From positions 558,001 to 622,000 of the forward strand of contig NZ_AP027291.1 of assembly GCF_030295745.1 (NCBI RefSeq): 64,000 nt of DNA, given 5' to 3'. The translations under genes and the position numbers were made by a program. Within the stretch, counting starts at the first letter, position 1; every line of letters starts with the position of its first letter. The notes under the pieces are model-generated. The model ran no database searches. It saw only the letters and a list, made by a program, of their open reading frames with translations, and was not told where the DNA came from. Shown piece after piece: positions 39,801-47,867 of this stretch. This DNA comes from Mycolicibacterium sp. TUM20985. GTDB taxonomy: Bacteria; Actinomycetota; Actinomycetes; Mycobacteriales; Mycobacteriaceae.

Positions 39801-40805
39801 CGGGGTACCGCCCTTGTCGACGACGGCCAGGTCCCAGCCCGGCAGCGGCAGCCCGATGCTGACAGGACCCGTCCCCTGCAACCGGGCCAGGCACGCGACG
39901 ACGGTCGCCTCGGTCGGGCCGTAGGTGTTCCACACCTCACGACCCTCGACGGCGAGGCGATCGGCGAGTTCGGGTGGGCAGGCCTCCCCGCCGAAGATCA
40001 GCAGCCGCACCGCCTCGAGCGCTTCGGCGGGCCACAGCGCGGCCAGCGTCGGCACCGTCGACACCACCGTGATGTCCCGCGCCACCAGCCAGGGCCCCAG
40101 GTCCATTCCGCTGCGCACCAGCGAGCGCGGGGCGGGCACCAGACAGGCGCCGTACCGCCATGCCAGCCACATCTCCTCGCAGGACGCGTCGAAGGCCACC
40201 GACAGTCCTGCCAGCACCCGGTCGCCCGGCCCGATCGGGTTGTCGCGCAAGAGAACTCGGGCCTCGGCGTCGATGAAGGCAGCGGCATTGCGATGGGTCA
40301 CCGCGACACCCTTGGGGGTTCCCGTCGAACCGGACGTGAAGATGATCCAGGCGTCGTCGCGAACCATCGGGTCACCGGCGCGCCAGCCGCGGGACGAGCC
40401 GGGACCGCGGATCAGCCCCTGTTCGGTGATGATCGCCACCACCCCGGCCTCGCCGAAGACCAATTCGGCGCGCTCCTGCGGGTCGTCGGCGTCGACGGGC
40501 ACGTAGGCGGCGCCGGCCGCCAGAGCCGACAGGATCGCGACGTAGAGCGCGTAGCTGCCGGACGGCATCCGGATGCCGATGCGATCGCCGCGACCGATCC
40601 CGCGGGCGGCCAGCCATCCCACGCTCTCCTCGATGTCGGCGATCAGCTCGGCGTAGGTCAGCTGAACGTCGCCGTCGTCGAGGGCGGGCGCGTCGGGGTG
40701 CCGCTCGGCGGTTTCGCGGAGGATGTCGATCAGGGTTCGCGGTGGGGGCGCAGACGGTGACAAGAGGTATTGCGCAGGGATCTCCGGCCGAGCGTCCGTT
40801 GTCAC
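36879..40805 (-). CDS. Pls-type single-module peptide synthetase with membrane-embedded tandem domains
   Basis: 1308 residues. An adenylation domain (about 1-490; A3 IIFTSGSTGTPKG, A10 TSGKVDR) and a carrier domain (about 505-575; GGGSLSA, Ser538) are followed by six transmembrane helices (about 606-624, 637-660, 829-858, 873-895, 1078-1100, 1108-1130). Between and after them are three soluble domains with hexapeptide-repeat character (about 670-825, 900-1075, 1140-1285). This A-T-TM architecture is that of epsilon-poly-L-lysine synthetase. My alignment gives the specificity code D206 A207 E210 S249 I270 G272 T294 V302 V303 K483, close to the bacitracin Lys code as I recall it. No thioesterase is present. 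The start is GTG 40805. Confidence 0.85.
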   Translation of the reverse strand: MTTDARPEIPAQYLLSPSAPPPRTLIDILRETAERHPDAPALDDGDVQLTYAELIADIEESVGWLAARGIGRGDRIGIRMPSGSYALYVAILSALAAGAAYVPVDADDPQERAELVFGEAGVVAIITEQGLIRGPGSSRGWRAGDPMVRDDAWIIFTSGSTGTPKGVAVTHRNAAAFIDAEARVLLRDNPIGPGDRVLAGLSVAFDASCEEMWLAWRYGACLVPAPRSLVRSGMDLGPWLVARDITVVSTVPTLAALWPAEALEAVRLLIFGGEACPPELADRLAVEGREVWNTYGPTEATVVACLARLQGTGPVSIGLPLPGWDLAVVDKGGTPVALGEIGELVIGGVGLARYLDPEKDAEKYAPMDTLGWSRAYRSGDLVRLEGDGLYFQGRADDQVKVGGRRIELGEVDSALVHLPGVSGGAAAVRRTASGTPLLVGYIASADPDFDMAAARAALAESLPAALVPRLVLLDELPTRTSGKVDRNALPWPLEDSADDDANPELTGTTGWLAGLWRNVLAAPVGGPEEDFFALGGGSLSAAQLVAALRTRYPEVTVADLYDHPRLGSLAGYLDELDPASAVEPRVVAPVSRLTELAQVIASVPLATLTGMQWVIWLALLNNVVAEVRPSSWAVPVDWWLLLVGFIVFVTPLGRMAIAVVGARTLIGSLAPGTYRRGGTVHLRVWLAERLGEASGAENLAGAPWLVYYARALGNKVGKGVDLHSSPPVTGMLKLGHRCSIEPEVDLTGHWIDGDLFHVGEITVGNDATVGARSTLFPGAVIGKNADVAPGSGVIGKVKAGQYWKGSPAAKSGKARHPWPSERPPRAPFWMAVFGVTSILLGAVPLVALGAGLAVIGWAIRDTASLTDAILPALAWTPVATLVALVVYALLTVLGVRAMALGLGEGYHPVRSRVGWQLWATERLMDAARNYLFPIYASLLTPAWLRVLGARVGRGTEISTALLTPKFTVVEDGAFLADDTMVASYELGGGWIHVATATIGKRAFLGNSGITQPGRRVPDDGLIAVLSATPHKAKAGSSWLGSPPIRLRRQPTAADVLRTFHPSRKLKIMRGMVETCRLLPVIVTFAIGVAVLGSLQALVAEFGWPATSLMGGLVILAAGIVAGAIAVIAKWLVVGRITAVEHPLWSSFVWRNEVSDTFVETVAAPWFARAASGTPVMNLWLRALGASIGKGVWCETYWLPEADLVTVGSGATVSRGCVVQTHLFHDRIMRLDTVTLEDGATLGPHCVALPASKIGAGATVGPASLVMRGDEVPASSRWQGNPIAPWGAGRKKRGGSGAKSTKTTEVTAA

Positions 40806-40918
40806 GTGTGCAATCTACTAACCCCAGCACCCGTACTCGTCCACGCCGCGCGCCATCGATCGATTCGGCGTGATCGCAACCATCGCAGCGCATCGGCGAC
40901 GGCTCTATCGTCCCCACG

Positions 40919-41314
40919 GTGCGGCTATTCGTGGTGGACGGGTCCGGGAACGACTGGAACGAGTTGACGACGGGCGGTGAAACCACCGTCAGGCTGGCGG
41001 AGCCGGACCTGAAGAGGGCTCAGCGGGGCCGCGCGCGAATCAGATCCGATCGGCGCGACGTCGAGGTGATCCTGGACATCACGGTGGCGGTCGCTCCGGA
41101 CTTCCATTCGGTACGTGAGCTCGCGGCCGTCGACGACGGGACGCTGCGCTACGTCGGTACGGTCGACGGTTTGACCGGTCTCATCTTCGACATCGAGGCC
41201 GCGGGGGTAGCCGACGGAGTGACGCTGATCGCAGCGTCACCGCGGATCGACCTGCGACGGCTCGGGCACGACGTCTTGCAGCGGCTGGTGGCGCGAGGTC
41301 AGCGGACGGCCTGA
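40919..41314 (+). CDS. Hypothetical protein, 131 residues
   Basis: A small soluble protein starting at GTG 40919 (MRLFVVDGSGNDW), divergent from the synthetase gene. It has alternating beta-rich segments, such as VEVILDITVAVAPDF and LIFDIEAAGVADGVTLIA, and no membrane helix. Codon use is like that of its neighbours. I do not recognise the family. The shared divergent region of about 110 bp could hold control elements for both genes. Confidence 0.55.
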   Translation: MRLFVVDGSGNDWNELTTGGETTVRLAEPDLKRAQRGRARIRSDRRDVEVILDITVAVAPDFHSVRELAAVDDGTLRYVGTVDGLTGLIFDIEAAGVADGVTLIAASPRIDLRRLGHDVLQRLVARGQRTA

Positions 41315-41840
41315 TCGGCAAGTCCTGACGGGGTGCCGGCCGGCGGACGGAAGTTGGCGGTCAGCAAACACGTCCTAAACGGTCGGACGTTCGCCGCCCG
41401 CACCAGTAATCGACCTCGCGGCCGCGCCGTCTTCGCGCCCATTGCCGTCGCTGGGCCGGCTCCGGTAGCCAGGGGTCGCACCGAGTCAGCTCGATGCCTG
41501 ATCATGGTCTGGCAACACGGTGCTCACCAGTTGCCATTTGCATTCGACGGAATCGGCAATCTATTTGCCACCAATTTCACGCTACGTCGAGGATCGTGCG
41601 CTTTATGCACGAATTCGGCGGAACGGCTATCCTTTTTTCGGCGCCGCCAACTCGGATGGCACGTCGCGGTCCCACAGTCGGTCGGGCAAGGGTTGCGGAG
41701 TTTCGAATCGCGCGTTCCCAGCAAGGGGAATCGCCCGGTTCGCGAAAGCCGACGTCCGACATTCACGGGTCCCGCGTCGGTGCAACGTAAAGGCGTTCGC
41801 GAGATGGCGACACGAGGTGAACGGTGAGGTGCAATACCCA
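41315..41840 (+). other. Long gene-free leader upstream of the acyltransferase gene
   Basis: About 525 bp without a credible gene. The frame of the acyltransferase stays open upstream to 41520, but the translation looks random and lacks a family N-terminus. The stretch is less GC-rich than its surroundings between about 41530 and 41650, with TTGCCATTTGCATTCG and CTTTTTT patches and a small hairpin CGTGC-N7-GCACG near 41610. It probably contains the promoter and a long 5' leader. Confidence 0.4.
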
Positions 41841-43139
41841 ATGACGCAGGATGTGAGCAGGAGCACAGCTGCACCGACGCCGGGAACAGCGCCCTCGGGT
41901 CCCGCGCGGGCCCGCATCATCGGCTTGGACGGCGTCCGCGGACTCCTATGTCTGATGATCGTCGTGACGCACGTAACTGGCCATTACTCACCGAAGACTG
42001 CGGCCACCTGGCAGACGAATGTCTTTGGATTCTCCCTCGTTTACTTCTTCGTTCTCAGTGGTTTCTTACTGTCGCTGCCGTTCATTCGCAATCTCGTGAA
42101 GGAACGGACCGTCTCGGCGCTGCCGAATGTGACGGATTACGCGGTGCACCGGCTGGCCAGAATCATGCCGGCCTACATTCTGATCTTCCTGTTCGTGAAC
42201 TTCGTTCTCCAGGTCGCCTACGTGCAGAACCCGACGCTGCAGGCGTTGGGCACCGACGACGGCACGGGCATGATCACCGACCCCGGAATGCTCATCGCCA
42301 ACCTGACCCTGACCCAGTCGTACTTCCCGGCGTACATCCAGACCGGGATCAACCCGTCGTGGTCGCTGAGCCTGGAGTACGCGTTCTACGCCTCGCTGCC
42401 ACTGCTGTTCGTCGTCGTCTTCAAGATGCGCAAGCGGATGAACGTCAACCCACTGATCCTGGCCACCGTGGTGCCCGGGATCCTGCTCGTGATCGGGCTC
42501 GTGGGCCGGGCATTCATCCCGCTCGTGTTCTCGCACGCGGGTACGTCGGACTTCCTCTTGCTCAACTGGGGGCCGAACTGGGCGGCGGTATTCACCAAGA
42601 GCTATCTGACGAATGCCGACAACTTCGCGCTCGGCATGTTCGCCGCGATCGCGTTCATCGCCATCGAACGGGGTGAGGTTCCCGAACGGCTCGCGCGAAG
42701 GGTGCGGATGATCAGCGCGATCGCCATCCTTCCGATGCTGCTCCTCTGTGGCGTGCTCCTCGTCTTCGCCAGCCAGTTCGTCACGGCTGCCGTCGCCGTC
42801 GTCGCCGCGCTGATGATCCTCATCATCGTGGCGCCGCTGGCCCGCCACCAGAAGACCAGGCTCGCAACGGCGCTCGACTTCAAGCCCATTCGATTCGTGG
42901 GCGAGATCTCGCTGTCGACGTATCTCTGGCACTACCCGGTCCTGCTGATGCTGGGCCGGATCGGCTGGATGGCCGGCGACACGCTGCCCGGAATGCTGTT
43001 GAACATCGTGCTGGTCCTCGCGGTCACCCTCCTCGCGGGCTCCTTCACCTACTACCTCATCGAGAAGCCGGCGATGAACTACGCCAAGCGCGTGCGGTCG
43101 AAGAAGAAGCCCGCGGCGCCGGGGCCCGCCACCGCCTGA
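41841..43139 (+). CDS. Acyltransferase family 3 (OafA/OatA-like) membrane protein
   Basis: A 432-residue integral membrane O-acyltransferase. A polar N-terminus (about 1-30) precedes RARIIGLDGVRGLLCLMIVVTH, the typical first helix with the conserved His, and about ten more helices. SWSLSLEYAFYASLP matches the family's E-containing loop. It probably acetylates or succinylates an envelope sugar from the cytoplasmic or periplasmic side; the substrate is not known. The start is ATG 41841, with GAGG at 41826-41829. The C-terminus is basic (RVRSKKKPAAP). It precedes the LhgO gene by 31 bp. Confidence 0.85.
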   Translation: MTQDVSRSTAAPTPGTAPSGPARARIIGLDGVRGLLCLMIVVTHVTGHYSPKTAATWQTNVFGFSLVYFFVLSGFLLSLPFIRNLVKERTVSALPNVTDYAVHRLARIMPAYILIFLFVNFVLQVAYVQNPTLQALGTDDGTGMITDPGMLIANLTLTQSYFPAYIQTGINPSWSLSLEYAFYASLPLLFVVVFKMRKRMNVNPLILATVVPGILLVIGLVGRAFIPLVFSHAGTSDFLLLNWGPNWAAVFTKSYLTNADNFALGMFAAIAFIAIERGEVPERLARRVRMISAIAILPMLLLCGVLLVFASQFVTAAVAVVAALMILIIVAPLARHQKTRLATALDFKPIRFVGEISLSTYLWHYPVLLMLGRIGWMAGDTLPGMLLNIVLVLAVTLLAGSFTYYLIEKPAMNYAKRVRSKKKPAAPGPATA

Positions 43140-43170
43140 CTGCCGCTTCCAGTTCGTACTGTGCGAAGCA

Positions 43171-44382
43171 ATGAACCGACATCGCTACTGCGTCATCGGA
43201 GCCGGCATCGTCGGGCTCTCGACGGCACACCACCTGCTGGTCGCCGAGCCCGACGCCACCGTCGTCGTGCTCGATGGCGCAGCGTCGGTCGCCGCCCATC
43301 AGACCTCCCACAACAGCGGTGTCATCCACTCCGGCATCTACTACGAACCCGGCAGCCTGAAGGCGACCTTCTGCAAGGCCGGCGAACGGGCGACCAAGGA
43401 GTTCTGCGCTAGCCATGGAATCGCCTTCGACGAATGCGGGAAGTTGATCGTCGCCACCTCGACTGCAGAGCTGGCGCGCCTGACCGCTCTCGAGGAACGG
43501 GCCGCGGTCAACGGCATCACGTGTCGACGGGTCGGGCCCGATGAGCTGGCCGAGCTCGAGCCGAACGTCACCGGCCTCGGCGCGCTGCACCTCCCGCGGA
43601 CGGGAATCGTCGACTACCGGCTCATCGCGCACCGGCTTGCCGACGCCGTCCGCGCTGCGGGTGGCCAGGTGCACACCGGCCAACGGGTCGTCGCCATCCG
43701 AGAAACCGCGGCCAGCGTAGCGATCTCGACGGAATCGACCACCGTGACGTGCGACCGGTTGGTGGTGTGCGCCGGTCTTCAGGCGGATCGCCTGGCGGAG
43801 CTGGCGGGGGTGCCGGCCGACGTCCAGGTGCTGCCCTTTCGGGGTGAGTACTTCCAATTGCCCTCTGCAAGAGGGTCTTTCGTGCGACGGTTGATCTATC
43901 CGGTGCCCGATCCCGAGCTGCCCTTCCTTGGCGTCCATCTCAGCCCGACCATGTCCGGTGCCATCACCGTCGGGCCGAACGCCGTCCTGGGACTCGCCCG
44001 GGAGGGGTATCCGAAGTTCTCGCTCGACCTGCGTGACGTCGCGAGGATGGCCGCTTTTCCCGGTTCGTGGCGAGTGGCGGCGGCCCATGTCCGCCTCGGC
44101 GCTCGGGAGATCGGCAACTCGCTGTCCAAGCGCAGGTATCTCCGCGAATGTCGGAAGTACGCACCGGGATTGACGGTCGACGACCTGCTTCCGCGCGAAG
44201 CGGGGATTCGCGCGCAGGCCGTTCGCAGGGATGGTTCGCTGGTCCACGACTTCGTAGTCGAGCGCACCGACCGGATGATCCATGTGCTGAACTCCCCGTC
44301 ACCGGCCGCGACGGCCGCCCTACCCATCGGACGCCATCTCGCCGGGCTGGCGACCGGGGCGGGTCAGGAAAGGGCGTCGTAG
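43171..44382 (+). CDS. lhgO: L-2-hydroxyglutarate oxidase
   Basis: A 403-residue FAD-dependent oxidase that returns L-2-hydroxyglutarate to 2-oxoglutarate, a repair reaction. The FAD-binding GAGIVGLSTAHHL at the N-terminus and the family motif HNSGVIHSGIYYEPGSLKA are clear, and the C-terminal RAQAV / HVLNSPSPAATA-type segment matches LhgO. The start is ATG 43171. Its 3' end overlaps the convergent serine hydrolase gene by 19 bp. It follows the acyltransferase closely but no shared pathway is evident. Confidence 0.88.
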   Translation: MNRHRYCVIGAGIVGLSTAHHLLVAEPDATVVVLDGAASVAAHQTSHNSGVIHSGIYYEPGSLKATFCKAGERATKEFCASHGIAFDECGKLIVATSTAELARLTALEERAAVNGITCRRVGPDELAELEPNVTGLGALHLPRTGIVDYRLIAHRLADAVRAAGGQVHTGQRVVAIRETAASVAISTESTTVTCDRLVVCAGLQADRLAELAGVPADVQVLPFRGEYFQLPSARGSFVRRLIYPVPDPELPFLGVHLSPTMSGAITVGPNAVLGLAREGYPKFSLDLRDVARMAAFPGSWRVAAAHVRLGAREIGNSLSKRRYLRECRKYAPGLTVDDLLPREAGIRAQAVRRDGSLVHDFVVERTDRMIHVLNSPSPAATAALPIGRHLAGLATGAGQERAS

Positions 44383-45512
44383 ATCAACGTCGTGTAGCGG
44401 GCCGTGCGCTCCGAACCCTCGACGCCGGGCCCCATCTTGTTCATGACGTAGGCCGTGGTCATCCGACGGTCGGGGTTCATCGTCTCCCACGAACCACCCC
44501 AGCCGCCCCAGAAGCAGATCTTCTCGTCGGGGATGTACGGAATGGTCTCCAGCTGAGGCAGTCCGAATCCGAGACCCCACCGGATCGGGTGCAGGGCAAG
44601 CACGAGATCCGGCCCCTCGCACTGCACGTCGAAGATCTTCTCGATGGTCTTCGGCTGAAGCAATTGGACGTCACCGACGTTGCCGCCCAACGAGATCGCC
44701 GACAGAATCCTGGTGAGTGCGCGCGCATTGGTGTGACCGTTGGCGGCACCGATGTCGGCCGCCCGCCACGCATCGGTGTTGGCCACCGTGGGGTCGGGCG
44801 CGGGCCCGGTGAACGTCTTCAGCATCTGTTCGGTCCACTGGTCCATCGGCGGGATGCCGTCCATCGGGTTCGTGGCGGGGATGATCTCCGCTATTCGCGG
44901 CGCGTCCGCAGCCGTCGCGCCAATCTGGAAGTCCGCGCCCAGCGGCCCGGCGATCTCCTCGGCGACGAACTGCTTCAGCGTCCTTCCGGTGACCCGCCGC
45001 AGCACCTCGCCGATGAGGTGGCCGTGGGTCAGCGCGTGATAACCCGAGGCAGACCCTGGCTTCCACCACGGCGCCTGCGCGGCGAGCGCGGCCGTCGACT
45101 TCTCCCAGTCGTAGACGTCCTCGACGACGACCGGCTGATCCCACCCCGAGACACCCGACGAGTGGGACAGCAAATGACGGAAGGCGATGTCGCCCTTGCC
45201 ATTCGCGCCGAACTCCGGCCAGACGTTGGCGACCAGGGTGCCGGGTTCGATCAGGCCGCGGTCGATCAGCATCAGGCCGGCCAGCGCAGTGACCGTCTTG
45301 GTCGACGACCAGACGTTGACGATGGTGTCCTTTGTCCACGGCATGGTCTTGCCCGCGTCGGCGTAGCCGCCCCAGATGTCGACGACGGTCTCCCCGTCGA
45401 TGTCGATCGTGATCGCGGCGCCCACCTCGTCGCCGTTGGCGATCGCCTCGCCGAAGGCGTCGAACAGTCTCTCGAAGCGGGTATCGCAATGGCCCTGAAC
45501 CAGATCGTTCAC
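44364..45512 (-). CDS. Beta-lactamase-fold serine hydrolase / esterase
   Basis: A 382-residue class C beta-lactamase-like hydrolase (EstB/DD-peptidase superfamily). The nucleophile motif is SSTK (SxxK) in VNVWSSTKTV; the second motif is Tyr in YHALTHG, and GWGGSWE near the C-terminus replaces the KTG box. It is probably cytoplasmic, as no signal peptide is seen. I take GTG 45512 as the start; a longer frame to 45572 would overlap the allantoicase gene. Ordered with alc and uraD on the same strand it may be part of the same unit, but a role in purine catabolism is not established. Confidence 0.75.
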   Translation of the reverse strand: MNDLVQGHCDTRFERLFDAFGEAIANGDEVGAAITIDIDGETVVDIWGGYADAGKTMPWTKDTIVNVWSSTKTVTALAGLMLIDRGLIEPGTLVANVWPEFGANGKGDIAFRHLLSHSSGVSGWDQPVVVEDVYDWEKSTAALAAQAPWWKPGSASGYHALTHGHLIGEVLRRVTGRTLKQFVAEEIAGPLGADFQIGATAADAPRIAEIIPATNPMDGIPPMDQWTEQMLKTFTGPAPDPTVANTDAWRAADIGAANGHTNARALTRILSAISLGGNVGDVQLLQPKTIEKIFDVQCEGPDLVLALHPIRWGLGFGLPQLETIPYIPDEKICFWGGWGGSWETMNPDRRMTTAYVMNKMGPGVEGSERTARYTTLIYDALS

Positions 45513-45553
45513 GCGATCATCATGCGCCGAAGTCGGCGCGCCGAGTGCCCGAA

Positions 45554-46588
45554 TCAGGCGCTGGCGTTCCACGCCTCCCGGAGGTGCTGCAAGCCGTCGT
45601 CGGTGAGGCCGCCGAACAACCGCAGCCGCGCCATCCCGCCGTCGGGGTAGATGTCGAGCCGCGCATCAGTGATCGGCCGGTGGTCGTCGATCAGGAAGCG
45701 GTGCCTGGTGTCGGGCTGCAGATCGGTGGCCGGCAGCAGCTCGAACCACTCGCCGTCACCGTCGCGCCCGGACAGTCGGCCGACACCGGGGGCATTGCCG
45801 ACGAAGTACGACGTGTCGAGGACGGCGGCGTTGAGCGTGCCACGGCTGGCCAGATGTACCTGTACCCAGTCGTTTCCAGAGTCGCGCCGACGCGAGGTCT
45901 CCCAGCCGTCCCCCATGGTCTGCGCGGTCCCCGGCAGCAGCAGATTGTTCGGCGAGCTGTAGAACATGTTGGAGCAGGCCGTGATCCGGCCGCCGTTCTC
46001 CAGTGCGGCCAGGTCGATCGTCATGTCTTCGGCGAAGTCCGGGTTCAGCAGACCCTCGCCGTGCACGCGGAAACGCGCCACCCCGCCGTCGGGGTAGATG
46101 GTCAGGCGCACGTGCGTCCACCGCCGCGGAGAGTCCACCTCGAACGGGTTGTGGGTGTCACCGTTGACATCCGAACGCGGCACCAGCGTCGTCCATTCGG
46201 TCTTCTCGACGAGTTCGGTGACCGACGGATACCCGTCGGCGTAGGCCCCCTCGACCGAGATCTGCGGAGGGTAGTTGCCGGTGAACCACGCCGTGTCGAC
46301 GACGACGCCACGGACCAGGCCGGGCACTCCCAGTCGCACGATCACCGAGTCACGGGAATCGGGTTGCAGACCGCGCCGTCGGCGGGTCTCCCAGCCGTCG
46401 TAGACCTGGCCCTTGTGCCCGAACGTCGCGGGCCGGAACTCGGCCGCGCCCGGCTTGATCAGATTCTCCTTCTCGGCGAACAGATCGTCGTTGGCCCACA
46501 CCACGGCGCCGCCCGCGGAACGTGCCGCAAGGTCGGGAAGTGACAGGAAGTGCGAGTGCGCTCGGTTCTTCTCAGACGGGGTGCTCAC
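45554..46588 (-). CDS. alc: Allantoicase
   Basis: A 344-residue enzyme hydrolysing allantoate to ureidoglycolate and urea. Two tandem jelly-roll repeats are visible: GGAVVWANDDLFAEKENLI with DGWETRRRR and TIYPDGGVARFRVHG in the first, and GRITACSNMFYSSPNNLLL with DGWETSRRR and DIYPDGGMARLRLFG in the second. The internal repetition alone identifies the family. Start ATG 46588. It follows uraD by 29 bp, forming part of a purine-ring degradation unit with no counterpart in M. tuberculosis. Urate oxidase and allantoinase genes must lie elsewhere. Confidence 0.92.
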   Translation of the reverse strand: MSTPSEKNRAHSHFLSLPDLAARSAGGAVVWANDDLFAEKENLIKPGAAEFRPATFGHKGQVYDGWETRRRRGLQPDSRDSVIVRLGVPGLVRGVVVDTAWFTGNYPPQISVEGAYADGYPSVTELVEKTEWTTLVPRSDVNGDTHNPFEVDSPRRWTHVRLTIYPDGGVARFRVHGEGLLNPDFAEDMTIDLAALENGGRITACSNMFYSSPNNLLLPGTAQTMGDGWETSRRRDSGNDWVQVHLASRGTLNAAVLDTSYFVGNAPGVGRLSGRDGDGEWFELLPATDLQPDTRHRFLIDDHRPITDARLDIYPDGGMARLRLFGGLTDDGLQHLREAWNASA

Positions 46589-46617
46589 TCAGGTGAGCCT
46601 AAATGAGCACGAATCGG

Positions 46618-47139
46618 CTACCAGTTCTGGTAGCCGCCTTCCGGTCCGAGCATGCGCTCCAGACGTGAGCGGTTGATCTTCGCCAATTCGTTGCGAACGA
46701 CCTTGCGCTCGGTCTCGACGTCGTTGTGCAAGCGGTCGGAGACCGACGCGAGGACGGTGTGCGCGTCCATCGCACCGCAGCACATCACGAAGCCGAATCC
46801 GAACTTCTCGGCGTACGCGCGGGCCGAGTCGCCGAGCTGCGCCATCACGGCCGCGTCCTCGTCCCACACCGAGCACTGTTCTGCCTGGCTTTTGTCGCTG
46901 CGCGGGCGGCGGCCCACGTCGGGGCAGGCGTCCAGGATCTGGTCGACCGCGGATTCCGAGAGCGCGAACAGCAGCGCGTCGGCCTTCCGGAACAGCGCGT
47001 CGTGGTTCTCGTAGGGCCGGCCGTAGGCCAGGTGACGGGACATGGTCATGCTGTTGCAGCACTCGTAGAGCGCATGCACCGCCTTGCGCTCCGACAACGC
47101 ATTGAATGCGTCGAGGCCGATTCCCTGGTGTAGCAACAC
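46618..47139 (-). CDS. uraD: OHCU decarboxylase (2-oxo-4-hydroxy-4-carboxy-5-ureidoimidazoline)
   Basis: A 173-residue enzyme that converts the unstable OHCU from urate oxidation to S-allantoin. The family pattern with SMTMSRHLAYGRPYENHDAL and KFGFGFVMCCGAMDAHTVL is clear, followed by the helical end with ERKVVRNELAKINRSRLERML. The start is GTG 47139 (MLLHQGIG); no better start lies upstream. It leads the alc gene on the same strand and supports salvage of nitrogen from purines. Confidence 0.88.
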   Translation of the reverse strand: MLLHQGIGLDAFNALSERKAVHALYECCNSMTMSRHLAYGRPYENHDALFRKADALLFALSESAVDQILDACPDVGRRPRSDKSQAEQCSVWDEDAAVMAQLGDSARAYAEKFGFGFVMCCGAMDAHTVLASVSDRLHNDVETERKVVRNELAKINRSRLERMLGPEGGYQNW

Positions 47140-47240
47140 ACGGCCATGATCGATTGCCCACGCGACACGCGGGTTACCCCGTGTTACGGGCGTGCTAAAT
47201 CACCCGGCGGCCGCAGGAAGCCGCAGGTCAGCGCAGAGTG

Positions 47241-47729
47241 CTAGTGCCCCGACGACTTGAACCGCTCCACCGATCGCGCCAACTCGGCTTCGGCCTCGGC
47301 GCGGCCCGCCCAGTCGGCGGCCTTGACGAACTTGCCCGGCTCGAGGTCCTTGTAGTGCACGAAGAAGTGCTTGATCGCCTCGAGCTCGAACGGCGGTACG
47401 TCGGCGAGGTCCTGGATGTGGTCCCAGCGGGGATCACCCGCGGGTACGCACAAGAGCTTGTCGTCACCGCCGGCCTCGTCGGTCATCTTGAACATCGCCA
47501 CGGGCCTGGCCTCGACGATGGCACCGGGGAAGACCGACTCGGGCAGCAGCACCAGGGCGTCCAGCGGATCGCCGTCCTCGCCGAGGGTGTTCTCGAAGAA
47601 GCCGTAGTCGGCCGGGTAGCCGAACGCCGTATAGAGGTAGCGGTCGAGTTTGACCCGGCCGGTCTCGTGGTCAACCTCGTACTTGTTGCGTGACCCCTTG
47701 GGGATCTCGATGACGACGTCGAACTGCAC
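47241..47729 (-). CDS. ppa: Inorganic pyrophosphatase
   Basis: A 162-residue family I pyrophosphatase hydrolysing PPi, the same size as the M. tuberculosis enzyme. Active-site segments are [36 protein letters not shown] and [14 protein letters not shown]. The start is GTG 47729, behind AAGGAG 8 bases away; a longer frame to 47759 is not supported. It diverges from dacB with a gap of about 140 bp. Cytoplasmic, essential for macromolecule synthesis. Confidence 0.95.
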   Translation of the reverse strand: MQFDVVIEIPKGSRNKYEVDHETGRVKLDRYLYTAFGYPADYGFFENTLGEDGDPLDALVLLPESVFPGAIVEARPVAMFKMTDEAGGDDKLLCVPAGDPRWDHIQDLADVPPFELEAIKHFFVHYKDLEPGKFVKAADWAGRAEAEAELARSVERFKSSGH

Positions 47730-47867
47730 CGGCTCGGCTCCTTCGTCTCTGCACAGCATCCTGGGGTCGCCTGGTGACGACGCGGGTCCACCTTAGACGA
47801 GCGGTAACCTCTCAATCGTGGGGTCTGCGCAGCGGGCCCAGGGATCAGGAGGGCGACCATCGGACTC

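Noticed and set aside
38085..40760. Open frame of 891 codons on the plus strand
   Set aside because: It is the antisense of the synthetase gene. Its translation is rich in Gly, Arg, His and Gln without a recognisable family, which is typical of GC-rich antisense frames.
41520..41840. N-terminal extension of the acyltransferase
   Set aside because: The frame is open, but the encoded sequence shows no membrane or domain pattern, while ATG 41841 gives the normal family layout.
47140..47240. Imperfect inverted repeat near 47170 as an operator or RNA
   Set aside because: The match is short and interrupted, and the gap is only about 100 bp between two genes of the same strand.
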